A stretch of 40,600 nt of DNA from Mycobacterium sp. 852013-50091_SCH5140682 (GCF_001665685.1 NZ_LZTB01000022.1:1-40600); one strand, 5' to 3'. Shown: positions 9,019-17,700, counted from the stretch's first letter. Numbers and translations are program-made. Notes: generated by a model not told the origin, from the sequence alone.

Positions 9019-10101
9019 CTAACGCTGCCCGAGGCTGAACTCCTCGCGGATGATGGCGACGAACCGGTCGACGTCGGCTTCGGTGGTGTCCCACGCGGCC
9101 ATCCAGCGCACCTCGCCGCGGGCGCGGTCCCAATCGTAGAACCGCACACGCTCATGGATCCGGTCCGCGACAGTGATCGGTAGTGTCGCGAAAATCGCAT
9201 TCGCTTGGGTGGGTTGGGTGAACGTCAACCCGGGTAGTGCCCCCTCGGCGATGCCGGCCTCCAGCGCAGATCGCAGCCGAGCCGCCATGGCGTTCGCGTG
9301 CGCGGCACTGCGCAGGCCCAGGTCGTCGTCGAACAGCGCGAGCAGCTGCGCCGAGGCGAAGCGCATCTTGCTGGCCAGTTGCATGGTCAGCTTCCTGAGA
9401 TAGACGAGGCCGGTGTCGGGGGTGGCAGACAGCACGACGACGGCCTCCGCCCCGAGCAGACCGTTCTTGGTGCCGCCGAGGCTCACGATGTCGACCCCGG
9501 CATCGACGGTGAACTCCCGAAACGGCATGGCAAGGGCCGCCGCGGCGTTCCAGAGCCGCGAGCCATCCATGTGCACTGCCATGCCGTGCTCGTGGGCGAA
9601 GTCGGCGATCGAGCGCACCTCTGCGGGCGTGTAGACGGTGCCCAGCTCGGTGCTCTGCGTGATGCTGACGGCCAGCGGCTGAGCCCGATGCTCATCGCCC
9701 CATCCCCACGCCTCACGAGCCACCAGCTCCGGCGTCAGCTTGCCGTCCGGCGTCGGCACCGTGAGAAGTTTGATACCGGTCATGCGCTCGGGGGCGCCGG
9801 CCTCATCGGTGTTGATGTGAGCCGTGGCCGCGGCCACCACCGCACCCCACCGTGGGAGCAGGCTGGTCAACGCGACGACGTTGGCACCGGTGCCGTTGAA
9901 AACCGGGAACGCCTCGGCGTGTTCGCCGAACTGTTCGCGAATGACCTCCTGCAGACGAGCGGTGTACCGATCGCCTCCGTAGGCAACCTGGTGGCCGCCG
10001 TTCGCCACAGAGATCGCCGCGAGGACTTCCGGGTGCACGCCGGCATAGTTGTCACTGGCAAAGCCACGCCACTGCACGTCATGGATTGAAGAGATCGCCA
10101 C
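9019..10101 (-). CDS. Low-specificity L-threonine aldolase-like PLP enzyme (beta-eliminating lyase family)
   Basis: This is a fold-type I PLP enzyme of about 360 residues that should cleave L-threonine or L-allo-threonine to glycine and acetaldehyde. The opening FASDNYAGVHPEVLAAI is the family N-terminus. VFNGTGANVVAL (about 67-78) is the phosphate-binding stretch, HINTDEAGAPE contains a likely stacking His95, HMDGSRLWNAAAA holds Asp179, and SLGGTKNG carries the Schiff-base Lys212. Length is normal. No ATG is suitably placed; the GTG at 10101 gives the right N-terminus but has only a weak ribosome site, with GGAGG about 25 bases upstream. Its neighbour, a Thr/Ser exporter, suggests shared threonine metabolism. 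Confidence 0.87.
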   Translation of the reverse strand: MAISSIHDVQWRGFASDNYAGVHPEVLAAISVANGGHQVAYGGDRYTARLQEVIREQFGEHAEAFPVFNGTGANVVALTSLLPRWGAVVAAATAHINTDEAGAPERMTGIKLLTVPTPDGKLTPELVAREAWGWGDEHRAQPLAVSITQSTELGTVYTPAEVRSIADFAHEHGMAVHMDGSRLWNAAAALAMPFREFTVDAGVDIVSLGGTKNGLLGAEAVVVLSATPDTGLVYLRKLTMQLASKMRFASAQLLALFDDDLGLRSAAHANAMAARLRSALEAGIAEGALPGLTFTQPTQANAIFATLPITVADRIHERVRFYDWDRARGEVRWMAAWDTTEADVDRFVAIIREEFSLGQR

Positions 10102-10202
10102 CTGTCCATCTTCGCACCGGCGAACCTCCTGCCCGTCCCGGGCAGCGCCGCCGCGAGTAGACGAGTACTCAATCCTGCCGGCCACGCGCGGCCGACGTCT
10201 CA

Positions 10203-10220
10203 AATGCCCTCTCGGGCATT
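10203..10220. repeat. Inverted repeat AATGCCC-TCTC-GGGCATT
   Basis: A perfect 7-bp stem with a 4-base loop, about 100 bp upstream of the aldolase start. It could be an operator or a leader hairpin for the minus-strand transcript. No regulator is assigned. Confidence 0.4.
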
Positions 10221-10467
10221 GCAAACCGCGGCACAGGTTGGCACGTCGCGCGATGCGGCCGTGGCCGTGCTTGCAGACGCAAAGAGTTCCACCGTTGCGG
10301 GCGGCACATCTCGATCGGCTACACCGTTGGTGCACAATACTATTCACGCCATGCCCGGCTCAGGACACGCCCGCCGCGTCGTCGTCACCGACCGGCCGCC
10401 ATGACCTGATACTTGCGAATACCACCATGCACCAGCGTTATTGAGCATCTTGTGGGAGCAAAATGAC

Positions 10468-10479
10468 GTAGTCGACTAC
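10468..10479. promoter_or_regulatory. 12-bp palindrome GTAGTCGACTAC upstream of the M6 operon
   Basis: This perfect palindrome lies about 40 bases upstream of the M6 protease ATG (10519), a typical position for an operator overlapping or just downstream of a promoter. No regulator gene is adjacent. Confidence 0.45.
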
Positions 10480-10518
10480 TCGGGATACCCGTGCGAATTT
10501 TCAATACTGTCCCGATCC

Positions 10519-12549
10519 ATGACTACCAAACCGTTTCGGGAGCCCCCAGGGGCCACCCATCACCGCGCTGTCGACGCGATCGCCACCGGCGGCGCCCGGC
10601 CCAACCAGAACGAGCACTCTGTCATCGCCCGCTACAGCGACTTCTGTGCGGTCGGTCCGAGTCCGGAACTCCGCGACCGCTGGGCCGCCGAGCTTCAGCG
10701 TGTCAAAAAACGCGGGACCCGTGCCGAAACCAATGCCCTGGGCCTCGAACGCAAACCGCGCCGCCTCGGTTTCGACGACGGCGTGATCATCCCTCCCGAG
10801 GAGTTTCCGCTGGGCACGCCGGTAAGCGTGATCAGCCGCGCGGCAGCGGACCGGGCTCCGCTGCGCGGCACCGTCCGGGTGATCGTCGTGCTCGTCCAGT
10901 TCTCCGACAAGGCGATGGGCAACGACGCAAACCACTTCCGTGATCTGTTCTTCTCAACCGGGGTGCTGCCGCACGGCAGCGTCAAGGAGTACTACAACGA
11001 GGTCACCAACGGCCTGGTGTCACTGTCGGGCGACGTCGTCGGTCCGTACCAGATGCCGCAGACGCTCGCGTGGTACGCCAACAACAACTATGGAATCGGT
11101 AAGGGCGGCGGCGCCTTCCGCTCGCCGCAACTCGCGCACGACGCGGCGGTGGCCGCCGATCCCGACGTCAACTTCGGGCCATACGACAACGACGGCAACG
11201 GATATGTCGATGCCTTCATCGTCGTGCACGCCGGACAGGGCGCGGAGGTCACCGGCAACGCGGGTGACATCTGGTCGCACAAGTCGACGCTGGCCACCGC
11301 CTACAGCGCCGACAGCACCAAAATCTATGGCTACCTGACCATTCCGGAGGACGCCAAGATCGGGGTGTGCGCCCACGAGCTGGGCCACCTGCTGTTCGGT
11401 TTCCCCGACCTCTACGACACCGATTACACCTCGGAAGGCATCGGTAACTGGTGCCTGATGGCAGGCGGCAGTTGGAACGGCGGCGGTGATGTGCCGGCTC
11501 ATCCCTCTGCGTGGTGCAAAGCGAACCAGGGTTGGGCCTCGGTAACCAGCATCACCGCCAACGGTTCGGTGACCATTCCCGACGTAAAGACGAGCCACAA
11601 TCTCCTGCGCCTCTGGAAGGACGGCACAGCTGGACCGGAGTACTTCCTCGTCGAAAACCGCCAACGGACGGGCTTCGACGCTGACCTGCCCGGCGACGGC
11701 CTACTCGCGTGGCACATCGACGAGAACCAACCCGGCAACACCGATGAGAACCACTACAAGGTGGCCCTGCTGCAAGCCGACGGCAACCGCGACCTGGAGC
11801 TCAATCACAACCGCGGCGACACAGGCGACCCCTACCCGGGCAGCAGCAACAACACGTCGCTCACGGCGGGTTCCACGCCCAATACGAAGTCGTATGCCGG
11901 CCAGGACACGTGCGTATCGATCACCAGCATCTCGCCTTCCGGGCCGACGATGACCGCGACGATCAGCGTGCACTGCGGCAAGACCCTGGTGAAGGATCTC
12001 AAAGACGGACCGAAGGATCTCAAAGACGGTCCGAAGGATGTCAAGGACCTCCGCAAAGACACCAAGGAACTGGCCAAGGACCTCAAAGACGGCCGCAAAG
12101 ACATCAAGGACGGTCCCAAGGACATCAAAGACCTCCGCAAAGACATCAAAGAACTGGCCAAGGACCTCAAAGACGGCCGCAAAGACATCAAAGAGAGCCT
12201 CAAGGACAGCAAGGACGCCGCCAAGGAGGGCAAGGACCTCAAGGAGGCTGCCGGGGACAAACCGTTCGACCGGCCCGGTGGCGGCGAACTCGGCGGTGGC
12301 GGGTTCGGCGCGGGTGCGGAGTACTACGACGCCGATTCCGCTGCGGGATATGACCGGATCGGCGAACTCGAAGCTCGCGTGGCGGCCCTGGAGGCCACTG
12401 TCGCTGCGGGGGCGGCGCAACCGTTCATCGGCAGCGATCTGCGTCCCGACCTGATCGGCGGGCCTGCCGGCGATCAGGGCAATCTGACCGGTCGCATGGC
12501 CTCGGGAGACCCGAGTGCCAAGCGAGAGTTCGACACCGCGCCGTGCTGA
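10519..12549 (+). CDS. M6-family zinc metalloprotease with Lys/Asp heptad-repeat tail
   Basis: The 676-residue protein has a protease core at about 118-485 of the immune-inhibitor-A/M6 type. It shows VIVVLVQFSD (start of domain), GSVKEYYNEVTNG, a calcium-like acidic loop (YDNDGNGYVD, 222-231), the zinc motif HELGH (286-290) followed by GFPDLYD, and a Met-containing turn WCLMAGGSW (311-319). From residue 492 come twelve KDxKDxx heptads (492-575), then a Gly-rich linker, a short coiled coil (RIGELEARVAALEATVA) and an end segment PFIGSDLRPDL. There is no signal peptide or membrane segment, unusual for a normally secreted family. The ATG at 10519 is the only ATG in the frame; a TTG lies at 10441. 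It is the first gene of a coupled operon with an ATP-grasp ligase. Confidence 0.92.
   Translation: MTTKPFREPPGATHHRAVDAIATGGARPNQNEHSVIARYSDFCAVGPSPELRDRWAAELQRVKKRGTRAETNALGLERKPRRLGFDDGVIIPPEEFPLGTPVSVISRAAADRAPLRGTVRVIVVLVQFSDKAMGNDANHFRDLFFSTGVLPHGSVKEYYNEVTNGLVSLSGDVVGPYQMPQTLAWYANNNYGIGKGGGAFRSPQLAHDAAVAADPDVNFGPYDNDGNGYVDAFIVVHAGQGAEVTGNAGDIWSHKSTLATAYSADSTKIYGYLTIPEDAKIGVCAHELGHLLFGFPDLYDTDYTSEGIGNWCLMAGGSWNGGGDVPAHPSAWCKANQGWASVTSITANGSVTIPDVKTSHNLLRLWKDGTAGPEYFLVENRQRTGFDADLPGDGLLAWHIDENQPGNTDENHYKVALLQADGNRDLELNHNRGDTGDPYPGSSNNTSLTAGSTPNTKSYAGQDTCVSITSISPSGPTMTATISVHCGKTLVKDLKDGPKDLKDGPKDVKDLRKDTKELAKDLKDGRKDIKDGPKDIKDLRKDIKELAKDLKDGRKDIKESLKDSKDAAKEGKDLKEAAGDKPFDRPGGGELGGGGFGAGAEYYDADSAAGYDRIGELEARVAALEATVAAGAAQPFIGSDLRPDLIGGPAGDQGNLTGRMASGDPSAKREFDTAPC
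11992..12243 (+). repeat. Twelve in-frame 21-bp repeats encoding KDxK(D/E)xx heptads
   Basis: Within the M6 gene, codons 492-575 spell twelve heptads such as KDLKDGP, KDVKDLR, KDTKELA and KDLKDGR. A four-heptad super-repeat is visible: the block KDVKDLR-KDTKELA recurs 84 bp later as KDIKDLR-KDIKELA, each followed by KDLKDGR. Lys is fixed at positions 1 and (mostly) 4, acidic residues at 2 and 5, and position 3 is Leu, Ile or Val in nine of twelve. The pattern degrades toward the end (KDSKDAA, KEGKDLK). Confidence 0.93.
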
Positions 12550-13339
12550 CGTGGCCAACGTAGTGATCGTCGCCGACCCCGGCGACACAGGTGCTGCGGC
12601 GGTGGCCTCGGCCATCGCCGCACACCACGCCGATCTGCGCGTGAGCGTCGTGTCCCCCGCGAGCCTGTCGGGCGCCGCGTGGACCCATGCGGTCGACCGG
12701 GGCGGAACCGCGACGACGAACATCGCCCTGCCCGGCGGGCGCCGGATCGACAGCACCGACCTTGCCGCGGTTCTGGTACGCAGTGAGGCAGTTCCGGTCC
12801 CGCGGTTCGCAAAATCCAGTGCAGCAGATCGCAATTACGCCGCAGCCGAGTTCCGGGCGCTCATGGTCAGCTGGCTGCGCAGCCTCGGGCGCCGCGTGAT
12901 CAACGGCGTCGACGGCATGGGTCTCACCGGGCCGTCCTGGAGCCCGCAGCGATGGCTGGTGGAGGCGGGACGCGCCGGGCTGCGGGTCGCGGACTCCGAC
13001 CGCTCCAGTTGCGCCCGCATCGTCGAAGGCTGGCAGGGATCACCCTACGATGCCCGCCGCCCCTACCGGGGTCCCGTTGCCCAAGCGGCCCGAGCTGGCG
13101 AAATCGCCGTGGTGACAGGCGATCTCGTCGTAGCCGACCAGACCGGGCTCGACGCCGTGCCGTACCTCGCGTTGGCCTCGGCCGCACGGTGCCGTGTGCT
13201 GGAAGTCGAACTCGCCGGTGCACACGTTGTCGCGGTACGGCCGGTGCCGTTCCGGACCGTCACCGATCCGAGGGCGGTCAACGCGGTCGCGAGCCTGGTG
13301 GCGCGCGTGGCGCTCACGACTGCCGGAGTACCGGCATGA
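12515..13339 (+). CDS. ATP-grasp-fold-like partner protein lacking the catalytic motifs
   Basis: This 274-residue protein is not recognisable as a named family. The first part (VVIVADPGDTGAAAVASAIA, then LAAVLVRSEAVPVP and YAAAEFRALMVSWLRSLG, RRVINGV) has the strand-helix order of the pre-ATP-grasp region seen in RimK-like ligases. The last part (ALASAARCRVLEVELAGAHVVAVRPVPF) resembles the end of an ATP-grasp domain, but the ATP-binding lysines and the ExN metal motif are absent. A catalytically inactive ligase partner or substrate-binding subunit is my inference. The GTG at 12515 has GGGAG six bases upstream and overlaps the M6 gene by 35 bases; a GTG at 12551 is the alternative. Its stop overlaps the next start (ATGA). 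Confidence 0.72.
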   Translation: MPSESSTPRRADVANVVIVADPGDTGAAAVASAIAAHHADLRVSVVSPASLSGAAWTHAVDRGGTATTNIALPGGRRIDSTDLAAVLVRSEAVPVPRFAKSSAADRNYAAAEFRALMVSWLRSLGRRVINGVDGMGLTGPSWSPQRWLVEAGRAGLRVADSDRSSCARIVEGWQGSPYDARRPYRGPVAQAARAGEIAVVTGDLVVADQTGLDAVPYLALASAARCRVLEVELAGAHVVAVRPVPFRTVTDPRAVNAVASLVARVALTTAGVPA

Positions 13340-14241
13340 TCGTCTTTTACGGATACCCCGACGACCGGCCATTGGAGCGGGCCATCGACGCAGCCGCCGA
13401 TCTGGGGCTCGACTATCTGGTGATCGATCAGCGCCACGCCGCGCACAGCGACCTGTGTCTCGAGGTCCGCGACGGCGCCGTGAGTGGGCGACTGGTGGTG
13501 AGCGGCAGCAACATTCGTATTGACGAGATCGAGGCCGTGTACGCCAGGCCGCTGACCATACCGATGCACGGTGATCAGCGCGACCGCGAGCGGGCCCGCG
13601 CCTTCGATGACGTGTTCATCGAATGGCTCGACGTCGCCGACTGTCTCGTGGTTAGCCGACCGGCAGCCATGCATTCGAACGCGTCAAAACCCTTTCAGGC
13701 CCAAGAGATTGCCGCCTGCGGATTCACGATGCCCGACACCCTGGTGAGCACCGACCCCGAGCGCGTCCGCGAGTTCTGGGCGCGGCACGGCAGCGTGGTG
13801 TTCAAGTCGATCAGCGGGATCCGGTCGATCGTCCGGCCACTCGACGAGCACCGTGCAGCCGACCTGGACCGGGTGCGCGATCTACCCACCCAGTTCCAGG
13901 AGCTGGTCGAGGGAGTCGACGTCCGGGTTCATGTCGTCGGGCCGCAGGTGTTCGCCACGGAGATCAGGAGCCCGGCGACCGACTACCGCTACGCGCACCG
14001 CGACGGTGCGGATGCGGTGCTGAGACCCGTCGAGCTTCCGCAGGACGTCGCGGCCCGGTGCGTCGCGCTCAGTGCGCGACTCGACCTGCCGTTCGCCGGA
14101 ATCGACCTGCGCCGACGCCCCGACGGAGATTATGTGTGCTTCGAGGTCAATCCCATGCCCGGATACAGCTATTTTGAAGCCGAGGCAGGTCAACCCATCA
14201 GCACCGCGCTGGTCGAGTTCCTCGCCGGGAAGGCCGGATGA
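13336..14241 (+). CDS. RimK/MvdD-like ATP-grasp ligase
   Basis: This 301-residue ATP-grasp enzyme is expected to form an amide or ester by activating a carboxylate as an acyl-phosphate. A pre-ATP-grasp domain (1-110) contains IDEIEAVYARP, the position where graspetide ligases have a 'd-i-x-x-V-x-R' strand. The ATP-grasp domain has Lys118 (SNASKPFQ), Lys157 (VVFKSISG), Glu189 (FQELVEG), Asp195/Arg197 (GVDVRVHVVG), Asp257 (FAGIDLRR) and the metal ligands Glu270 and Asn272 in FEVNPMPGYSYFE, followed by GQPISTALVEFLA. The FEVNP…GQPI ending is shared with MvdD/RimK-like ligases that modify peptides. It is coupled at both ends by ATGA overlaps. The substrate is unknown; the operon partners are the obvious candidates. 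Confidence 0.88.
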   Translation: MIVFYGYPDDRPLERAIDAAADLGLDYLVIDQRHAAHSDLCLEVRDGAVSGRLVVSGSNIRIDEIEAVYARPLTIPMHGDQRDRERARAFDDVFIEWLDVADCLVVSRPAAMHSNASKPFQAQEIAACGFTMPDTLVSTDPERVREFWARHGSVVFKSISGIRSIVRPLDEHRAADLDRVRDLPTQFQELVEGVDVRVHVVGPQVFATEIRSPATDYRYAHRDGADAVLRPVELPQDVAARCVALSARLDLPFAGIDLRRRPDGDYVCFEVNPMPGYSYFEAEAGQPISTALVEFLAGKAG

Positions 14242-14546
14242 TCATGGTCCAGGTCGTCGAGAACCGAACCGACATCGAGGGCGGGATCCGCTCCCGCGCG
14301 CCGCATCCGACCCTCGATTCCTACGACGTGCTGGCCGTGGCGGTGGACGACGCCCGCCCCGTCGAGGGTTACGCCGATCTGTTGTCGGCGCGGGTCGGAT
14401 CGGTGCTCGACCTCAACGTCAAGCGGACCCTGCTGCCCGACGGCGACATCGGCGGCTGGCGCGTCAGGTGTCGCGCGTACGTGGCCGGACCCGGCGAGAT
14501 TTTCGCCGAATCTGACGCCGACCGCTTCAGCGTCAGCCCCGCGTGA
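14238..14546 (+). CDS. Small protein of unknown function, last gene of the ATP-grasp operon
   Basis: The 102-residue protein has no signal peptide, no membrane segment and no recognisable domain. The composition is ordinary for a folded, strand-rich protein (VQVVENRTDIEGGI, YDVLAVAVDDA, GSVLDLNVKRTLL, WRVRCRAYVAG). It starts by ATGA overlap with the ATP-grasp gene; an ATG two codons downstream is also possible. It could be a modification substrate, a recognition or chaperone subunit, or an inhibitor of the protease. It lacks the repeated Thr/Glu-Asp core motifs of known graspetide precursors, so I do not call it a precursor. Confidence 0.72.
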   Translation: MIMVQVVENRTDIEGGIRSRAPHPTLDSYDVLAVAVDDARPVEGYADLLSARVGSVLDLNVKRTLLPDGDIGGWRVRCRAYVAGPGEIFAESDADRFSVSPA

Positions 14547-14648
14547 CCGGACGCCGGAAAGGCACTGTGGAGTAAGGGTTTTCGTTCCTGAACGGGACAT
14601 GACACCCAAACTCTGGCTGTGTGTTGCCTGAACACGTGGAAACCTCCG

Positions 14649-14707
14649 ACACCAAGTGGTGTAGTGGATAGATGCGCATCCGGTACGACGGGGGGGGACG
14701 ACACCAC
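14649..14707 (+). promoter_or_regulatory. car leader: three ACACCA/TGGTGT half-sites and an 8-G run
   Basis: ACACCA-AG-TGGTGT (14649-14662) is an inverted repeat. A third half, ACACCAC (14701-14707), lies one base before the car start and is complementary to GTGGTGT (14656-14662). A run of eight Gs (14690-14697) provides the only ribosome-site-like sequence. The elements could form an operator or a leader hairpin close to the start codon. Confidence 0.45.
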
Positions 14708-14708
14708 G

Positions 14709-17700
14709 ATGACCGACGACGCCCGACAGCAACGACTCATCCAGCGCATCCAACAGTTGCACGCCACGGACCCACAGTTCCGGGCCGCCGCCCCTGACCC
14801 CGACGTCAGCGCCCGCATCCAGGATCCTGACCTGCGACTGTGGCAGGCGATCGACGCGTGCCTGACCGGCTACGCCGACCGACCCGCCCTGGGCCTGCGA
14901 TCGCGTGAGGTGATCCGCGACCCGGCCACCGGGCGCACCACCACCAGCCTGTTGGCCGGCTTCGACACCATCACCTACGGCCGCCTGCGAGACAATGTGG
15001 TGGCACTGGCCAACACCTGGCACGGCAGCGGTTTCGAGCCGGGCGACTTCGTCGCGGTGCTCGGTTTCACCAGCATCGGCTACACCGTGATCCAGCTGGC
15101 CTGTGCGCGCCTCGGGGCGGTTTTCGTTCCACTGCAGACAAGTTCGTCAGCACGGCAGCTGGCGCCGATCATCGCAGAGACCACACCGCGGATCTTCGCC
15201 GCGAGCGTCGAGTCCCTCGACACCGCGGTCGAGTTGGTCATCGATGCCCCGTCCGTGCAGCGGTTGGTGGTCTTCGACTACTCCGAGGCTGACGACGACC
15301 AGCGGGAGCGTTTCGAGGCAGCGACCGCCCGCCTGGCCGCGACAGGCCGCACGGTCGAGGTGGTGTCGCTGGTGGCCGACATGGACGCGGGGCGGTCGAT
15401 GGCCGAGGCGGCACCGTTCATCCCTGCTCCCGGCGAGAACCCGCTGGCCACGCTCGTCTACACGTCGGGCAGCACCGGCGCCCCGAAAGGGGCCATGTAC
15501 ACCACCGATCTGATGACGCGGCTGTGGCAGCGGCCGCGCAGCCCATCGTTCGACGTCGGTATCGAGATCCCTGCGATCCACCTGCAGTACATGCCGCTGA
15601 GCCATGTGTACGGGATGGCCTGGCTCATCTCGACGTTGACCTCGGGCGGCATCGGCTACTTCGCAGCCAAGAGCGATATGTCGACCCTGTTCGACGACAT
15701 CACGCTGGTACGACCCACCGCGCTGAACCTGGTACCGCGGGTCTGCGACATGTTCTTCCGCCGGTACCGCAAGGAACTCGACCAGCGCACCGCGGCCGAA
15801 CCCACCGCGGCGGATCTGGAGGAGAGCGTCAAGGCCGAGTTGCGCGAGGACTTTCTCGGCGGCCGGGTGGTCTCGGCGATGTGCGGCAGCGCACCGCTGT
15901 CGAAAGATATGCACGCGTTCGTCGAATCGCTCCTGGACATCGCCGTCAGTGATGGCTACGGATCGACGGAGAACGGTGGCGGCATCATGCGCAACGGCGT
16001 CGTGCAGCGCCCACCGGTCACCGAGTACAAGCTCGTCGACGTACCCGAACTCGGCTACTCCACCACCGACAAGCCGCACCCTCGTGGCGAGCTGTACCTC
16101 AAGACGACCACCCTGATTCCCGGCTATTACAAGCACCCCGAACTGTCGGCCGACATCTTCGACGCCGACGGCTTCTACAAGACCGGGGACGTGATGGCCG
16201 AGATCGGCCCGGATCACCTCGTGTACCTGGACCGCCGCAACAACGTCATCAAGCTGTCGCAAGGTGAATTCGTGGCGGTGTCCAACCTCGAAGCAAACTA
16301 CTCGACCAGCCCCTACATCCGGCAGATCTTCATCTACGGCAGCAGCGATCAGCCGTTCCTGCTCGCCGTGATCGTGCCGAACGCCGACGGCGTCGGCGCG
16401 GGCGACGCCCGGTCGCTGATCGCGAACTCGCTGCAGCAGATCGCCGCCGAGAATCACCTCAATCCCTATGAGATACCGCGGGATTTCCTGCTGGAACCCG
16501 AGCCGTTCACGCGCGACAACGGCCTGCTCTCCGGAGTGGGCAAGCTGCTGCGCCCCGCGCTGAAGCGCCACTACCAGGACCGCCTGGACGCGATGTACGC
16601 GGAAATCACTGCCGGACAGGACAATCAGCTCGACGCGCTGCGCACCGCGAGCCGTCATCAACCCACCATCGAGACCGTCCGGGGCGCGGCCGCCGCGACG
16701 CTGGGCCTGGAAGCCGGTGGATCCGACCTGCCCGCCGACGCCAAGTTCATCGAGCTCGGCGGTGATTCACTGTCGGCGTTTTCGTTCGCGACCCTGCTGG
16801 AAGGGATCTTCAACATCGACGTGCCGGTACAGACCATCGTGAGCCCCACCGCGACGCTGACCACCGTCGCCGAGTATGTCGACGGAGAACGCCAATCCGC
16901 CTCCACCCGGCCGACATTCGCGTCGGTGCACGGCCGCGACGCCGAGGTGGCCAAGGCGACGGATCTGACCCTGGACAAGTTCATCGATGCGGCCACTCTC
17001 GCCGCCGCACCAACGCTGCCCGCCCCGAGTACCACCGTGAACACGGTGCTGATGACGGGGGCCAACGGCTATCTCGGCCGATTCCTGTGCCTGGACTGGC
17101 TGGAACGCCTCGCGCCCACCGGAGGCCGGCTGATCTGCCTGGCGAGGGGCGCCGATCCGATCGCCGCCCGGCAGCGCATCGAAGAGGCCATCGATTCCGG
17201 CGACGAGACGCTGTCCAAACGCTTCCGCGAACTGGCCGACCAGCATCTCGAAGTCCTCGTCGGCGACGTCGGTGCGGCCAACCTGGGCGTCGACACGGTG
17301 ACGTGGAATCGGCTGGCGGATTCCGTCGACCTGATCGTCCATTCTGCCGCGTTGGTCAATCATGTTCTGCCGTATAGCCAATTGTTCGGGCCGAATGCCG
17401 TCGGCACCGCCGAGATCATCAAGCTCGCGATCACCGACCGGCTCAAGCCGGTCAACTACATCTCCACGGTCGCGGTGACCGCCCTGCCCGACGGCACCTA
17501 TGTCGGCGAGGACGTCGATGTGCGCACCGCCAGCCCGGACCGCTCCCTGGGAACGGCATACGCCGGTGGTTACGCGACGAGCAAATGGGCAGGCGAAGTC
17601 CTGCTGCGCGAGGCCAACGACTTGTGCGGCTTACCCGTCACCGTGTTCCGGTCCGACATGATCCTGGCCCACAGCACGTATTCGGGTCAGGTCAATGTCA

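Larger units (their letters stand above)
10102..10518. other. Divergent intergenic region with several dyads
   Basis: These 417 bases separate the minus-strand aldolase from the plus-strand M6 operon. They contain two clear inverted repeats (listed separately), a GAGTACTC palindrome near 10158, and no convincing gene. A 66-codon frame at 10204-10404 has neither ribosome site nor family resemblance. Promoters for both directions presumably lie here. Confidence 0.5.

Noticed and set aside
10204..10404. 66-codon plus-strand ORF between aldolase and M6 genes
   Set aside because: No Shine-Dalgarno, no recognisable sequence, and it begins inside a perfect stem-loop.
12501..12515. Stem-loop CTCGGG-AGA-CCCGAG at the end of the M6 gene as a terminator
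   Set aside because: It lies inside the M6 coding region and contains the ribosome site of the next gene (GGGAG). A terminator would uncouple a tightly overlapping operon. It might modulate translation, but evidence is thin.
14651..14690. tRNA-like stretch (GGTGTAGTGGATAGATGCGCATCC)-type reading before car
   Set aside because: It looks like a tRNA D-arm by eye, but no acceptor stem, anticodon arm or T-arm (GTTCGAxTC) follows; the resemblance is accidental.
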